Part shown: positions 20,550 to 32,850 of the stretch, piece by piece | Layout: each line of letters begins with the position of its first letter | Position numbering within the stretch: position 1 is the stretch's first letter | NCBI GenBank assembly: GCA_037953625.1 | Contig: CM075649.1 | Span: 90,897,290-90,961,289, forward strand | Length of the DNA: 64,000 nt | From: Crotalaria pallida | Taxonomy: Eukaryota; Streptophyta; Magnoliopsida; Fabales; Fabaceae | Direction of reading: 5' to 3' | The notes under the pieces: generated by a model | What the model was told of the DNA's origin: nothing | The model's database searches: none | Seen by the model: only the letters and a program-made list of their open reading frames with translations | Position numbers and translations under genes: made by a program

Positions 20550-21169
20550 TATGTGCATTAAATGCTATATATGTTGGTGATAATGTACTTGCATTTATGT
20601 TCTGCTGTTTTAGTATGTTGTTTTTATATTAAGCCTACCCTTAGACCTAATGGTCAACCCGTTAGTGTTCGGAACACTGACTCTCTCCTACCATGTTGTC
20701 GTATCGGCACTTGCTGATATTGCAACTGGTAGATGGCGCAGCGGAAGCGTGGTGGGCTTCATTGACCAAGGTCCGAAGTTAGACGACAAGTATTAGGAAG
20801 CAGGACTAGAAGCTAGGAATTCCCCTGGCGGAAGGTAATCCATTGTAAGTTCTTAGTTTCCTTGCTCTATCATACTGTACCCCTGACAATTGTATTATTT
20901 GGCATTGTTGTTTTGAAACAAGTAAACGGGCCACGTTTTAAAAGATGTTTTGAAAAACAAGTTTCAAAGTGCGGTGTCCTGTGACATCTCGGTTTGGAAC
21001 TTGAAAAGTTTGAACAATATGAGAACACAAGTTTTAGTTATAACTATGTTTTGGAAACCTAAGTGTTCTCATCTTGTGCACCACTTGTTTGTAAAAAAAA
21101 AAAAAAAATTGGCCCCAAATTTTCACTACTTGAATGTAAGTTTTCAAGTTGCCGAATCGGGGTGTTACA

Positions 21170-21431
21170 CTATTCTTTTTGAATTTTGTTTCGAAACCAT
21201 TTAAAGCCTTTGAACTCTTATTGACGAAGCTATACCATTAGTATTTCGTTGTGTTCAATGATGAAATGGCCTACGAATGTTACCTTTGAAGGAACGATGC
21301 ATATGCGACGACTCGAGAACGACGACTACTGTTATAGATTGGGAGAAGCACACCGAGGAATCCGACATCCGTTGATCGTGGAATTTCGCGTAGCATTTCT
21401 CGAGGACGAGAAATCTGCAAGTTGGGGAGAA
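21170..21431 (+). mobile_element. Last part of the F internal region with polypurine tract
   Basis: It starts directly after the D end (21169), so D is inserted in the F internal region; CTATT (21170-21174) should be one D duplication. It ends with CTCGAGGACGAGAAATCTGC and AAGTTGGGGAGAA just before the F 3' LTR. A frame ending near 21458 is too short to call pol. Confidence 0.65.
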
Positions 21432-24400
21432 TGTAACATCCCGCGTTTTTCCGATTAGGACGAATAAAAATTCAATAAAGAAGAGTTTTGAGAAATCGTT
21501 TTTCAAAGAGTTTTCAATGAGTATTTTATTCGATTTCGTAGTAAAGTGTTTATTTTACGGAGTTTTGATAAACAAATATTTTTATGGACTTAGTAAAAAT
21601 GATTTTTATAAGAAATGATTTTATTGATTGGTGATTTATTTTAAAAATGAATTTCTTTATGGATTTTCTTAAATGTATCAACTTTGAAAATCCATAACTT
21701 TTTAACCGTAACTCCGATTTTTATGATCTTTATACCAAAACGATCGTATCGAAACGTAGATTTCAAAAATGTATCTTTCATAATTTTCTGGGTTGGTTTG
21801 CGAAAATTGTTTTTCAGTGTGATAAAGGACGAATTTCCAAGGAATAAATCATGAAAAATAGTTTTTGATTTTTAATGAATTTTTCCTTTTGGGATTATCT
21901 TGAATATATTAAAGTATGATTTTAGAAAATTAAATAAGGTCTATAAGTGCAATCAATAAGTACAGTTTATTATGTGTTTAATTGTTAATATTTGTGTTTG
22001 ATTAATTAGTGAAAGAAGAAATTATTTTTGTGATTAAAGTGTTTGCTTGAATGTGTGTGTGCATGCATAATACATGTGTGATATGTGTATGTGTGACAAG
22101 TGTGTGCATGGTGTATGTGTAAGCTTGTGAAGCTCTTGCTTGATGACTAGGTAGAAAAAGGAATTAAAATAAAAAGAAAAGAAAATAGAAAGTTGGGGAC
22201 CAAGTACATATTTTTGAGTTTCCAAAATTACCCTCCTAGAAGCATGTAGGTGGCCTTAGTTCATTTCCTTATACTCTCATTCCTTTCCACCATAGCCTTC
22301 ATTCATTCATTCCATTCTTCCATTTCCTTTCTTTTCACACTTCCACCACAAACACTTAGTCTCAAGAGCAACATTAGCTCTTGAGACATATATTAAAAAA
22401 AAAAACGGGGAGAACTGTGAGGGAAAAGAGGAGAGGAAGAGAGAAGCCTTAATTCTTAGCTCATTTTTCAATCATCTTCTTAGGTATAAAATTAATCCTT
22501 GTTGTTCTTCTTTCTCCTTCATTTTTATTTTCGGTTTTGTTGTAAAAGTGTTGATTTGTTCAAAATCTACTCATGCATGTTGATTCTTTGTGTTGATCTA
22601 CATTTTTCAAAAACTAATAATCAAAGATTGAAGTTTTTAAAAAAAAAATGAACATGCAAAAAAATGATTGAGGGTGATTCGGTTTTTATAATTGTTTTGT
22701 GTAAATGATTTGGTTTTCTTTGATGAACTTTGGTTTTGTGCATGTCCTTGAAAATGAAATTGGATTTTAAAAAAATGGTTCCTTGATGCATGTTGATTTT
22801 CAAACTAGATCTTGAATTTCTCTTTGCATCCACATGATTTTCTCAAGTTGATCATGATTTTTCTTACTTGCATGTAAAGATCTTGATTTAAAAATAAGAA
22901 ATCTTCTATGTTTAAAAACTTGATGATTACTTCGGTCTTAAGAGGATTTTTGTGCTAATAATTTTATTTTATTGCTTTATTCGTTTTTATTTGCATGTAA
23001 AGGAAATTATTTTTTTAGCAAGAGTTTAATCTAAAGCATGAAAATTTTTTGATAAAATGAATTTATTTTTCTTGATGCATGTTTCGGTTGTAGCTTAAAT
23101 TTTTAAGAGATGAATTTTGTTTGAAGTATTTGATACATGCATGAAAAAATCTAATGAAAAAGAGTAAGTTTTAATGTTAGTTTTGATTTTTTCCTTGAAG
23201 TCTTGATTTTGGCTCTTAAATGTTGATGCATGTATGATTTTCTTAGGATCTATAAATTTTAAGTATGTGCATGTTAGGATCTAGGTTAGTTTAGTTTGAT
23301 TCTTGATTTTTAGTTAAAAAGCTTGATTTTAGATATTGATGCATGTTATATTTGAATTAAAATAAATTGTTTTCATGAAAAATTAATTCGGTTTTCAAAG
23401 GAAAAATAATTGATGATTTGATTCTTGTGATGATTAATATGTATGTGTGCATTTTTGATTTTATGAAAAGAAATGGTTGAATAATTGGTTGAACAAAAAG
23501 TATGTGCTGAAATTGTGATTGTATGTGTTCTTGACATTGATAAATGATATGTATGTATGCTCAATAATTCTGAAATTTTGTCACTGACCTAAGTATATTA
23601 AAATAAACTCCTCTGAATTTTTAAATGATTTTTGGAAGTGATTTCCTTTTTTTATAAGAACCAACTTTATGAAAACCATTTTAAGAAAATAAGTTTTTAA
23701 GTTTAATGATGAACAGACTTTTCAAACTTGTGCAACTCTAAATTGTTTGAAATTTTTATGATAGTTTCCTGAACCTCTCTAGATGTTCTCTGTAAAATTT
23801 GAAGAGATTTGGAGTTGATTTGATAATTTTTCAAAAGGCAAAACAGTGAACCACTTGGTTCAGATTTTCTGGACTTGGTGACAATTTTAATTGGAAAAGT
23901 ATGACTTGCACAACTCCAAATAATCTGAAACTTTTATGAGATAGTCTTGACTGTGCAATTAAGAGTTATACCAATTTTTATGCAATTCGGAGTTGAACAA
24001 CTATTTTTAATAATATCATTCTTGCCTCAGACCAGCAACAGTTCTGTTTTGTTTTTCATGTGAAATTTGATTTGAAACCTAGCTTAGGATTGTTTAAATG
24101 GCCTGAAATTTTTATATAATTAACTTTATCATATATGTGTATGTTCTGGAGATTTTTAGGATTTAACAAGTTTATTTGATATAGTTTTGAATTTTATCTT
24201 TTGTGATTTACGTGTAATCACACTAGGTTTCTACTTGAATGTTTTTGATGAATATAAATTTTTATACTTGATGTTATGATCTTGGCTGACTTGTATGATA
24301 ATCATGATGCTTTGAAATTATTGAATAAGTGATTATTTGATGAATTGTCTAGGTTATGCATGAATGATTTAATTAACCAAAGTGTTGTGTGTGATTTTGT

Positions 24401-25304
24401 AATTGGTTGTGAAAATTAATTGGTTTTTGAAATAATTCAATATTGAATAACATTGGACTTCGTGGTTGCTGCCCTTAATTAATTTCACAATATTAAGTTT
24501 TAAAAATAAATCATTTAAGCGTTTATTTTATAACAAAGTGTTATATGAACTAAAGTTAAGTTTTCGATGTTTTTGAGTTTTGGTTAATGGCTGTCCGGAA
24601 CGGACCAGCAACCAAAAACAAATGGTTTTAAATTGTTTTATCAATTGTTTTAAAAAGATTTTGAGATGTTTAAAGTTTGTTCAAAAGTCTAATTTGATTT
24701 GAAAAAGTCTTAACGATCTAGGATTTTCTGACGAGAAGTAAAGAGAGTTTTCGAAAACGCGTTTGATATTAAGTAGGACAATTGTTTAAGATAGAATTAT
24801 AACGTTAGTGTCATCTCCCTTAGTACAAGGTGCGTATAAGTCGAGAAGTGGAACGGCTGACCTGTTGGGAACGAGAGGTGAGAGATGCAGTAGGCCTAGG
24901 TCATCGTGACGCGTAGACTCGGTGCTAAACTGAGTACATCGAGTCTAATTGTCATAGGCTATGTGTTGCATGATTACATGTGACATATATGTGCTAGATG
25001 TTTACCTATTTGTTTAAATATGATGCATGATTGATTTTATTACGTATTGAATTTCTCTGTGAATTATCCTGTGGAGTATATCTTGTTTTGTTTGGAAAAG
25101 TTGTACGTAATAATGGGGATCATAAAAAAAAAAAGAAATGAGTTATGAGATGAATGAATTGCAAAAGTAAGAAAATGTGATTGAAAGAAAGAGGAATGAT
25201 AATAAAGGTTGTATAAGAAATGGAATACAAAGAGTTGAGAATGGAGAAGAGTAATGTGGTTATGAAAGTGAGATGTGGTTTGAGTGGAGATGTGATTCCT
25301 CGTT

Positions 25305-25373
25305 CATGTTTTTGGAAAGAAGCCTAGTGTTGAGTTGAGCTTGCTCCTCCATTAACACTCATCCAAAAACGTG
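25305..25373 (+). ncRNA. Two-stem hairpin, F copy
   Basis: CATGTTTTTGGA (25305-25316) pairs with TCCAAAAACGTG (25362-25373); inner AGTGTT (25326-25331) with AACACT (25354-25359). Relative to D, one outer G:C pair is A:U. Confidence 0.5.
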
Positions 25374-25703
25374 ATTTTTTAAAAAGGTTTTGAAAAGAGA
25401 TTTTTGAAAAAGCTTTTGTGAAAATAATATTTTGTGAAAGTTTTTGGAAACATTATTTTGAAAAATTTTTGTGAAAGAAATTTTGAAATGAGGTTTCTGA
25501 AAATGTTTTGTGAAGCAAAGGTTTTGTGAAATCAAGCTTTCGAAAAAGTTTTGCGAAAAGAGATTTTGAGAAAGACGAGGAAAAGATGCTGATGATGTTG
25601 ATGAGAATATGCTGAGCATGAGTTATGTGAATTGTGATGATGAGATGAAAGTGATTGAGGCATGAGGCCATTGAGAATTTAGGGGGAACAGATTTCGATT
25701 AGT

Positions 25704-25745
25704 GGTCGGGCTTCGTTGAAGGGATGCACCAAGGACGAGCCGACC
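25704..25745 (+). ncRNA. Long-loop hairpin, F copy
   Basis: GGTCGG (25704-25709) pairs with CCGACC (25740-25745); D has GATCGG/CCGATC. Confidence 0.5.
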
Positions 25746-25832
25746 GTTAGGATTAAGCCGTTGAATTAAAACTCAAAACTTTAAAAGACTTAAAAGACAT
25801 TTATATACGCGGTAAGGTCTGAGTGTCGTATC

Positions 25833-26275
25833 GAAGTAGTGGAGAGGAAGGAACCATAGGTATCTGCGGATACTTAGGAGGAGATTGCATGAGGGGAGGA
25901 CGATGACGATGAAACGTCAAGAAGTCTAGAGTATATTTCTAGGCGGAACGAATCCCACATGTGGTGTACTAACGTGGTAGGAACTGGGTCTAATACCGTG
26001 GTAAGTTCCGCATCGCGAACTAGAAATTATACTGTCGTCCCCTTGATTGCAAATCGAGAACAGTGAGAGGGACTGGAACGGGGCATTTGTGATTGCCGCT
26101 GAGAGCGTGCCTTGATATATATGTGAATTGATATGATATGATTTGAGGCTGAGTCCTCCTGGTCTGGGATCATTTGTTTGTGTGACAGCTGTCGTGCCCG
26201 CGTGGTAAAGGTCCTGTACTCCTGTTTGCTTCCGACTAGGTTGGGTGGATGACCGAGGAGATGTAGACGTGTGTG
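25833..26275 (+). other. Conserved core of GL LTR, F copy
   Basis: Same order of motifs as 19791-20225, from GAAGTAGTGGAGAGGAAG to GACCGAGGAGATGTAGACGT. The GTAAAGGTCCTGTACTCCTG stretch is identical to D and K. Confidence 0.55.
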
Positions 26276-29082
26276 CGAGTTCAATGATGTTTCCCCCTCA
26301 TCATTGAGCGAACCGTTTGATAAGACTTAATAATGATAAAAGATTACAAGAAAGAAAGCATAGAGAATTTATGAAGAATTGATAAAGATTCAAAGAAGGA
26401 AAGTATAAGTGATTGTTGGAAAGATTGAGAAAAATGGTGATGAGACTGGAATGTCTGAGAATAATGATGATGCTTTATGCAATGAGTATGTGGTTATTAA
26501 ATTATGATACTTTGTTTATAAGTGTTTCCTATATGCTTATGTGAATGTATTTGTCATATGCATAGCATGAATGCATGATTCCTATATTTTTATCCTGAGT
26601 ATTCTTTTTATATGAAGTCGTTATTATTTTGTCTTGTCATGTTGTACTTCTGGAATACTGACCATCTCTCCTATCATGTTGTCATATGGGGTTATTCCGG
26701 TATTGCAACGGATAGATGGTTGACCCTGCAGTAAATCTATCTCGATGAGGCTGCTGCAGTAGACTTCAGAGTGAAAGATTAGGTGTCAAGATTAGCAATA
26801 GGTAATTCCCTTGAGCACTGTATTCCTTGCAACTACTTGGTTAACGTTGTCATATCATTCTGTACCCCACTGGATATTTTATTTAATATGGCTTTTGAAA
26901 GAATAAAGTTTTATAAAACAAGAAATGAAAATGTTTTCTCAAAGCAGATTTATGAAGCCAAGTTACAAAGTGCGATGTTAAGTAACATCTCGGTTTGGAA
27001 CTTGACTTGTGATGTTTGACATGAGAATATTATTATGTAATACCCCGCATTTTCTGGACTCAAATAAATTAATAAGATTAAGATTGAATTTTCGGAATTT
27101 AAGAAAGATTTTCAGTTAAATGTTTTGGCAAACGATTCTATTTAAGAAATGAGTTAGTCTTTTTATTAAAATGATTTGAGGTTTTAAATGAATAATTTCT
27201 TCTTGAAGATTTTTGATGTATGTGAAAATGTGATTTCTGTAAAATCAAGTACAGCTTACTCTATAGTGAACTAATATGGTTTATTGGTTTTCTTATGGAT
27301 TATATTTTGAGTTGATAATGTATGTGTATGTGAGAAATTATGAATGAAACCTAATTAGTAAATTTAAAATGAATGCATGGATTGTATGAATGTATGATTT
27401 GTGAAAATATGTATGTGTGTCGTGTGTGAAATATAGTGTCCTAAGGTATTGTGAGCATGATTATATGCATTATTCCACGATTCCATGTTATGTACCCATT
27501 ATGATAACATGAAAAAGAGGTGGTATGCAAATGTGTGTGTGCTGGAATACGTGCATTAGATCTTCTAGGGTATTCCATGAACTAATTTTGTATGCTCATG
27601 ATGATGATGTGAATAGAAATTATATGTGCATGTGTGTGTGTTGTTCGGCCGAGGTGTAGAGAGGAGGAAACCAAGTAGAGCTTATTTTCTTGGCCATTAA
27701 GAAAATAGAAAACCAAATAGGAAATAGGAGGGAATAGGTGGTGTGACTCATGAAGCCTAGTGAAGACTTCTTTCGACCTTGTCTCCCTTCTTGACAAGAC
27801 TCTCCCCATGCAAACTTTGGAGTTGCCCAAATCACCCTTGAACCAAGCCTTTGGACCGAGGTTAGAAGGGGAAATTTCCACACCCTTGTTTGCCATAAAG
27901 CCGTAGGAAGGGGTGAGTGTTGACTAACTCATTCCCATTCTCTTCATCAACCTAAACACTTAGTTCCCAAAAGTAACATCAACTCTTGAGACTTTAGAGA
28001 GGAAGAGAGTGAGGCTGTGAGAGGAAAGGAGAGAGAAAAGAAGAGTATCAACCCAAAATTCTCAACCAAGCCTTCTTCATTCCTTCTCAAACACATTTTC
28101 CTTCAAGGATCAAAGAAGGAAATCATCCCTCAACTTTAGAGGAGTGGAGGCCGAAGCAACCCTAAGAGGAGAAGAAGAGGGTTTGAAGTTTGAAGATTTA
28201 GTTAGAGCTCTTGATTTAAGGTAGTTATTTAAGGAAGTAAAGTGTAGTGATTTTGGGTTGTAAAAAGACTTTATATGGACACTATTTAAGTCTAATGTTT
28301 GTGATGCATGTTTTAAATTCTCATGATCTTGAAGCTTAAGTGCCTTGCATGTTATTTTTATGGTTTGATCCTGAATATTTGTACTTGGATGTCTTGATCT
28401 ATGACTTGCTCTTCACGGTTCTGTTTAGGTTTTGTGATCAAGCTTATGTTTTTGCTTTGATCTTGTTTTGCATGTTCTGATCTATGTGTTATTCTTAAGA
28501 AAATGTGAAGTTTGAGTTTTGTGTGCAAACCTTGATTTTCTCTGGTGCATGTTACGGTTCTTTAAGAAAATAAGCATAATAAGTTTTCAAAATAATTTTG
28601 GGTAAGAATTTGTATGTATGATGATGATGATGATGATTCGGTTAATGCTTTGAAAGATAAAATGTTGTTTTAAAAGTCTTGCATGAGTTGATCTTGATTT
28701 TGACAAATTTGTGAGATTTTGCCTTTATGCACATAGTCATTCGGTCAAGTCTAGGGAGTCATGCTAGATCATCATTTCCCTTACATGCATGTTAAAATTC
28801 TTCCTAATCTAGAGATCCTTAAGTGCATACATGATGAGACTTATATAATAAAGGAATTTTGAGTACATGCATGAAGTTTTAGAGGTCAAGGATGGTGATA
28901 TGTCTCTTGATTGTTGTGGTGTTAAGAAACTAGATTTTGCTTGCTAAATTCCTTGTGTGAAGCTCACGGTTTCATGCTTAATAATGTCTAAGGTAGCTTA
29001 TTTTATCTTGCATATGTGTTTATTGTTAGAATTAGAAATTTCTAAACCTATGGGATTTAAATCTTTGATTTTGAACTTAAAA

Positions 29083-29104
29083 TAATAATAATAATAATAA
29101 TAAT
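29083..29104. repeat. (AAT)n microsatellite
   Basis: About seven AAT units in LTR G. Confidence 0.9.
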
Positions 29105-31155
29105 ATGAATTATTTCATGATCTCATTTCGGTGTAGGAACCAACCTCAAGCTATTTATTCTTCTAGATGACATTATTTGAATTAATTTTTAATAAAAGGA
29201 GGTTAATTTGATAAATGTTTGTGTTAAGTAGTTTTCCCATTCGGTTTTGGACACAAATTTCTTTCAAGCTGTTTTAATTTCTTATGTTATATTGTTTGAG
29301 TTGATCTTTGAATAAATCAAATTGGTTAGTGTGTGTGATTGCATGATTTTCCTTATGCTCTATTCGGTTTGGGTATAAAAGTAAAGAAAATAAATTAATT
29401 TCTCCTTGTGTGTTGGTTCATATGATGATTAGCATTATTCTAAGTAAATGTATTCTTTTAGTATTATGTGATGTTTGAAATTTGGAGTAATGTATTGTCA
29501 TATGGGCATGTGTTAATGATCATTAGACTTGAACATGAACCTTGTCTCATGTAGGATATGATTCGGCCATGCATGGAAATTAGGTGCATGTATTTGATTC
29601 TTGTCTTATGTGCATGAATTGTGATGTTATATTTATATGTGTATGAATGACTTGAGTGTTTAATATTCTTAAAGGCTTTTGATTGAATCCTTGTGTTAAT
29701 TCTCCTTGATGAAATTCTGTTTTTTTAAAGAAAATAAAGTGAGTCAAATGCTCTGATTAATTGAAAAAGTCTTGTTTCATATGATTTCTGAAATTCCTGG
29801 TTTTTAATTTAACGAATGATTTTATAAGAAAACCTTAAGATAAATGTGGCCCCTATAAGAGCCAAGGAAGTATTCATGTTTTGTAAACAAGTTTTTGAAA
29901 TGAATGTTATGGGTTTTAAATTCCTAATTCTATGGTTAAAGAAATGTATTTAATTAGTTGTGAATCAAGTGATTTCCAAATAAGGAGTTTTGATAAGGGT
30001 GTCTTGTTTTCTAAACAATTCTATAAGAACAAATTTTAATAAGAAAAAATTATTTGAGTTCCAGTAACAATCGGGGAGCAGTTACGGGCGTCGCAGTGGA
30101 AACCAAGGAGCATATCGTGTGAATTACCATCGGTCCAGGTGAGAGAGAAGCTTTCCTAAGACACCGTGGTAGCTAGGTGATTTATTAGGACGTTCCGCAT
30201 CATCTCAAAGATCGGAACTCAGTGCTTGGAGTCAGTAGTATAAGCAGTAATTGTTTGCTTTGTGTGGCTGCTTATATGAAAGTGACAAAGACCACAATGC
30301 TCTTGTGTGATGTTGTGTGTTGATAGTATGCTTTTATTTAATTATGTTCATAATGTTTATCGCTGATGATTATGATAAGTAAACGGCTGATGGACGTCTG
30401 TTACGTCCTGAGTAAGAAAATAAGAAGTAAAGAGATGAGATGGATTAGAAAAGAGAAAGATTTGAGAAGTTGGGGAAAGAATGAAATGATGTTATTGAGA
30501 ACGAGCCAGAGCTTGGGGGAAAAGTGATGTTGATGATGAGAAGGAGAGATGATTTGAGCGGAGCTGGGCTCCTTTTGTTTTTGGTTTTAGTCTGGGACTG
30601 GTGTTGAGTCGAGCTTGCTCCTCCGCTAGCGCTCAGCAAAGTTGAAAATTTTTGAAAAGCAGTTTTTGAAAAGGCTTTCAAAAAGGGATCTTCGAAAAGA
30701 TTTTGAAAAGAGATCTTGTGGATAATGGTGAAAGGAAGTTTTTAGAAAAGGGATTTGTGAAAAGAAATTCTTTTGAAAATGTTTTTGAAAAGAGGTTTTG
30801 AGAAATATTATAAAAAAAAGTATTTTCAGAAAAGTTTTTGAAAGGAAAATTTTGTGAAAATTGTGAACGGAGATTTTTTTCAGAAGGTCTTTGAAAAGAG
30901 AATTGAGCAGTTGTGAAACTAGAATTTTGAGAAAATTTACAAAAGGGAGTTTTATGAAACTGTTTATGAAGTGAGGTTTTGTAAAAGTTTATCAAATGGT
31001 TTTTGAGAAAGTTGTGGAAAGTGTTTTGAGAAAAGATGTTGAAATGAGATGGTCGTGAGAAATAGAGTATGTTGAGAAAGTTGGAGAATGAGATTGGAAA
31101 TTGTGATGTGATCCCAGCTCTGTGCTATGTAAGAAAAAGTTTGTGCAAAGTTAGT

Positions 31156-31197
31156 GATCGGGACTCGTTGAAGGGTTGCACGAAGGACGGGCCGACC
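31156..31197 (+). ncRNA. Long-loop hairpin, G copy
   Basis: GATCGG (31156-31161) faces CCGACC (31192-31197): five pairs and one A/C mismatch. Loop text CTCGTTGAAGGGTTGCACGA is conserved. Confidence 0.4.
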
Positions 31198-31258
31198 TTA
31201 GGATAATTAAAAAGATTAAAAGACTTTAAAAGACATGCGCGGTGAGGTATGAGAGTGC

Positions 31259-31675
31259 GAAGTAGTGGAGAGGAAGAAACGATAAGTATCTGCGGATACT
31301 GAGGACGAGATTGCATTAGGGGAGGACGATGACGGTGAAACGTCAAGAAGTCTAGAGTATGCTTCTAGGCAGAACGAACTCCACATGTGGCGCACTAACG
31401 TGGTGGGGACTGGGTCTAATGTCGTGGCAAGTTCTGCGGTCCCACTAGAAACATACTGTCGCCCCCTAGATTGCAAATCGAGAACAGTGAGAGGGACTGG
31501 AACGGGGCATTGTGTTTGCCACTGCGTGGACAGTGAGCCTTGTTATTATTGATATGATTTGAGGACGAGATCCTTCTGGTCTGGGACCATTTATGTGTTG
31601 TGACAGCTGTCGTGCCTGCGTGGTAAAGGTCCTGTACTCCTGTTTGCTTCCGATTAGGTTGAGTGATAACCGAGA
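31259..31675 (+). other. Conserved core of GL LTR, G copy
   Basis: Contains CACATGTGGCGCACTAACGT, GAGAGGGACTGGAACGGGGC and GTAAAGGTCCTGTACTCCTG as in the other GL copies. Confidence 0.55.
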
Positions 31676-31989
31676 ACGAAATGAGTACCTGGTGCTATTG
31701 TGTGAGAGGAATCATGAGTATGAGAAGGAAAAAGATTGAGAAATAAGGAATGTATATGAGGAAAGAAATTAAGTTTGAGAAGATAATAAAAGACAAGATT
31801 AATGATGATAAGACTGATAATAATGTGGTAACCTACTTGATTGTGGTATGCTTGTATGTTTTATTACGTGTTTGTGTGGTCCTTCTATTTTGCCTATCGT
31901 AATTCCACACCGTCGACGACCCGTCGTTCGGAACGCTTACTCTCTCCTGTTCGTTGGCATATCGGTGTTGCTGGTATTTCAACGGGCAG

Positions 31990-32343
31990 ATGGAGTGCTG
32001 CATGGACATCACTACTTGGAGTAAGTATGGAAGAGGTTGGAAGCGTATCCCAAGTGGCTGGGTATGGACTGGCCATACTCAGATTGTGATACCCGACCCG
32101 GAACATCAACTGAGTGGAGCTGATCTGGGGCCTCACTTGAGGCAAGTCACTGTGCGAGGGTATAAGAGCTACAAAGAGAAGGCACGATACGAGAAACAGT
32201 GGAATTATACCACCACAGACGGAGAGAAGTTGGAGTCCAACCATACTGCTGGGACAATGGGAACGACATCATCTTTAAAGGCAACAAGGGAATCCAAGAA
32301 GAAGAAGGACCTCCACCCGATTGCCTTCAATAGGGTGGCTTGA
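31990..32343 (+). CDS. LTR-encoded Trp-rich ORF of family GL, 117 aa, intact copy
   Basis: I chose the ATG at 31990 because it is present in all three copies with this ORF (G, H, K). The protein has a Trp-rich N-terminal half: MECCMDITTWSKYGRGWK, GWVWTGHTQIVI and DPEHQLSGAD at about residues 1-50; then GYKSYKEKARYEK, and a basic C terminus (SKKKKDLHPIAFNRVA) that may be a nuclear-localisation signal. K matches along the whole length and has a similar basic end. Differences to H fall mostly at third codon positions. The frame stays open upstream to a stop at 31900-31902, so a longer spliced form is possible. It lies near the LTR 3' end, upstream of gag in a full element. No family recognised. 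Confidence 0.6.
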   Translation: MECCMDITTWSKYGRGWKRIPSGWVWTGHTQIVIPDPEHQLSGADLGPHLRQVTVRGYKSYKEKARYEKQWNYTTTDGEKLESNHTAGTMGTTSSLKATRESKKKKDLHPIAFNRVA

Positions 32344-32845
32344 GATGAGCATGGTTATTCTAGATTGTAGTAGGTGTGTGTGTGAAGGATTACCTGAGCA
32401 ATGATCCCTTAATGTAACTTAACTTACTCTAATGTATGCCCGACTTTTTACATCTTCATGAGAAATGTCTAATGATATCTTTTGGTGGAATGCAAAGAAC
32501 TATTTCCATATGAAACCTAAACGTTTTCCTAACAAATGTTTTGGAAACCTAAGTGAGTAAAGATTAGTTTTAGTAACAACTCGGTTTTCTAAAAGGGTGT
32601 TGAGAACACCAAGGACTTTTCAATAGTGTTTTCAAACATGTCAACAATGTTTTACAAAAAAAAAAACTGGCCTCAATTTTTGTACTTTCATAAGTAAAAG
32701 TAAATATTTTTGGCTTACGAAAATCGGGCTGTTACATATTACAATCAAGTTAATGAAATGTTTTTGAACTTAAAGGTTCTCATGCCCATGTCACCTTTAA
32801 AAAAAATTCCCAAATTTTTACTATATTTTTGTTAAAGAGATGATG

Positions 32846-32850
32846 TTTTC
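32846..32850. repeat. Target-site duplication TTTTC of element C (left)
   Basis: TTTTC precedes the left LTR; the partner is 42201-42205. Both lie in the F LTR, which reads continuously when C is removed (..TTTTCAAGTTGCCG.. as in D). Confidence 0.85.

Larger units (their letters stand above)
9934..21169 (+). mobile_element. 3' LTR of D (family GL), about 5.8 kb, split by element E
   Basis: The LTR is 9934-13986 plus 19432-21169 (about 5.79 kb without E). It starts TGTAACACCCCGC and ends GAATCGGGGTGTTACA. Modules in order: a motif with AACCGTAACTCGGATTTTC (near 10170); an exon-like purine-rich stretch near 10940-11000; about 2.2 kb of AT-rich intron-like DNA; a short GC-richer exon-like piece ending ATCCAG/GTGAGTGAG (near 13366); purine repeats; a conserved hairpin (13815-13883); another (19662-19703); and a strongly conserved core (19791-20225). 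The position matching the ORF of G and K has decayed here. Confidence 0.75.
27036..32736 (+). mobile_element. Solo LTR G (family GL), 5,701 bp, flanked by TATTA duplications
   Basis: It begins TGTAATACCCCGC at 27036 and ends GAAAATCGGGCTGTTACA at 32736. TATTA occurs directly before (27031-27035) and after (32737-32741), so this 5.7-kb unit is one LTR inserted in the F 3' LTR, which proves the unusual LTR size. Modules: exon-like GA-rich stretch near 28000-28200, AT-rich stretch, a segment ending TCCAG/GTGAGAGAG near 30140, purine-rich repeats 30640-30990, hairpin 31156-31197, core 31259-31675, and the intact ORF 31990-32343. Confidence 0.9.
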
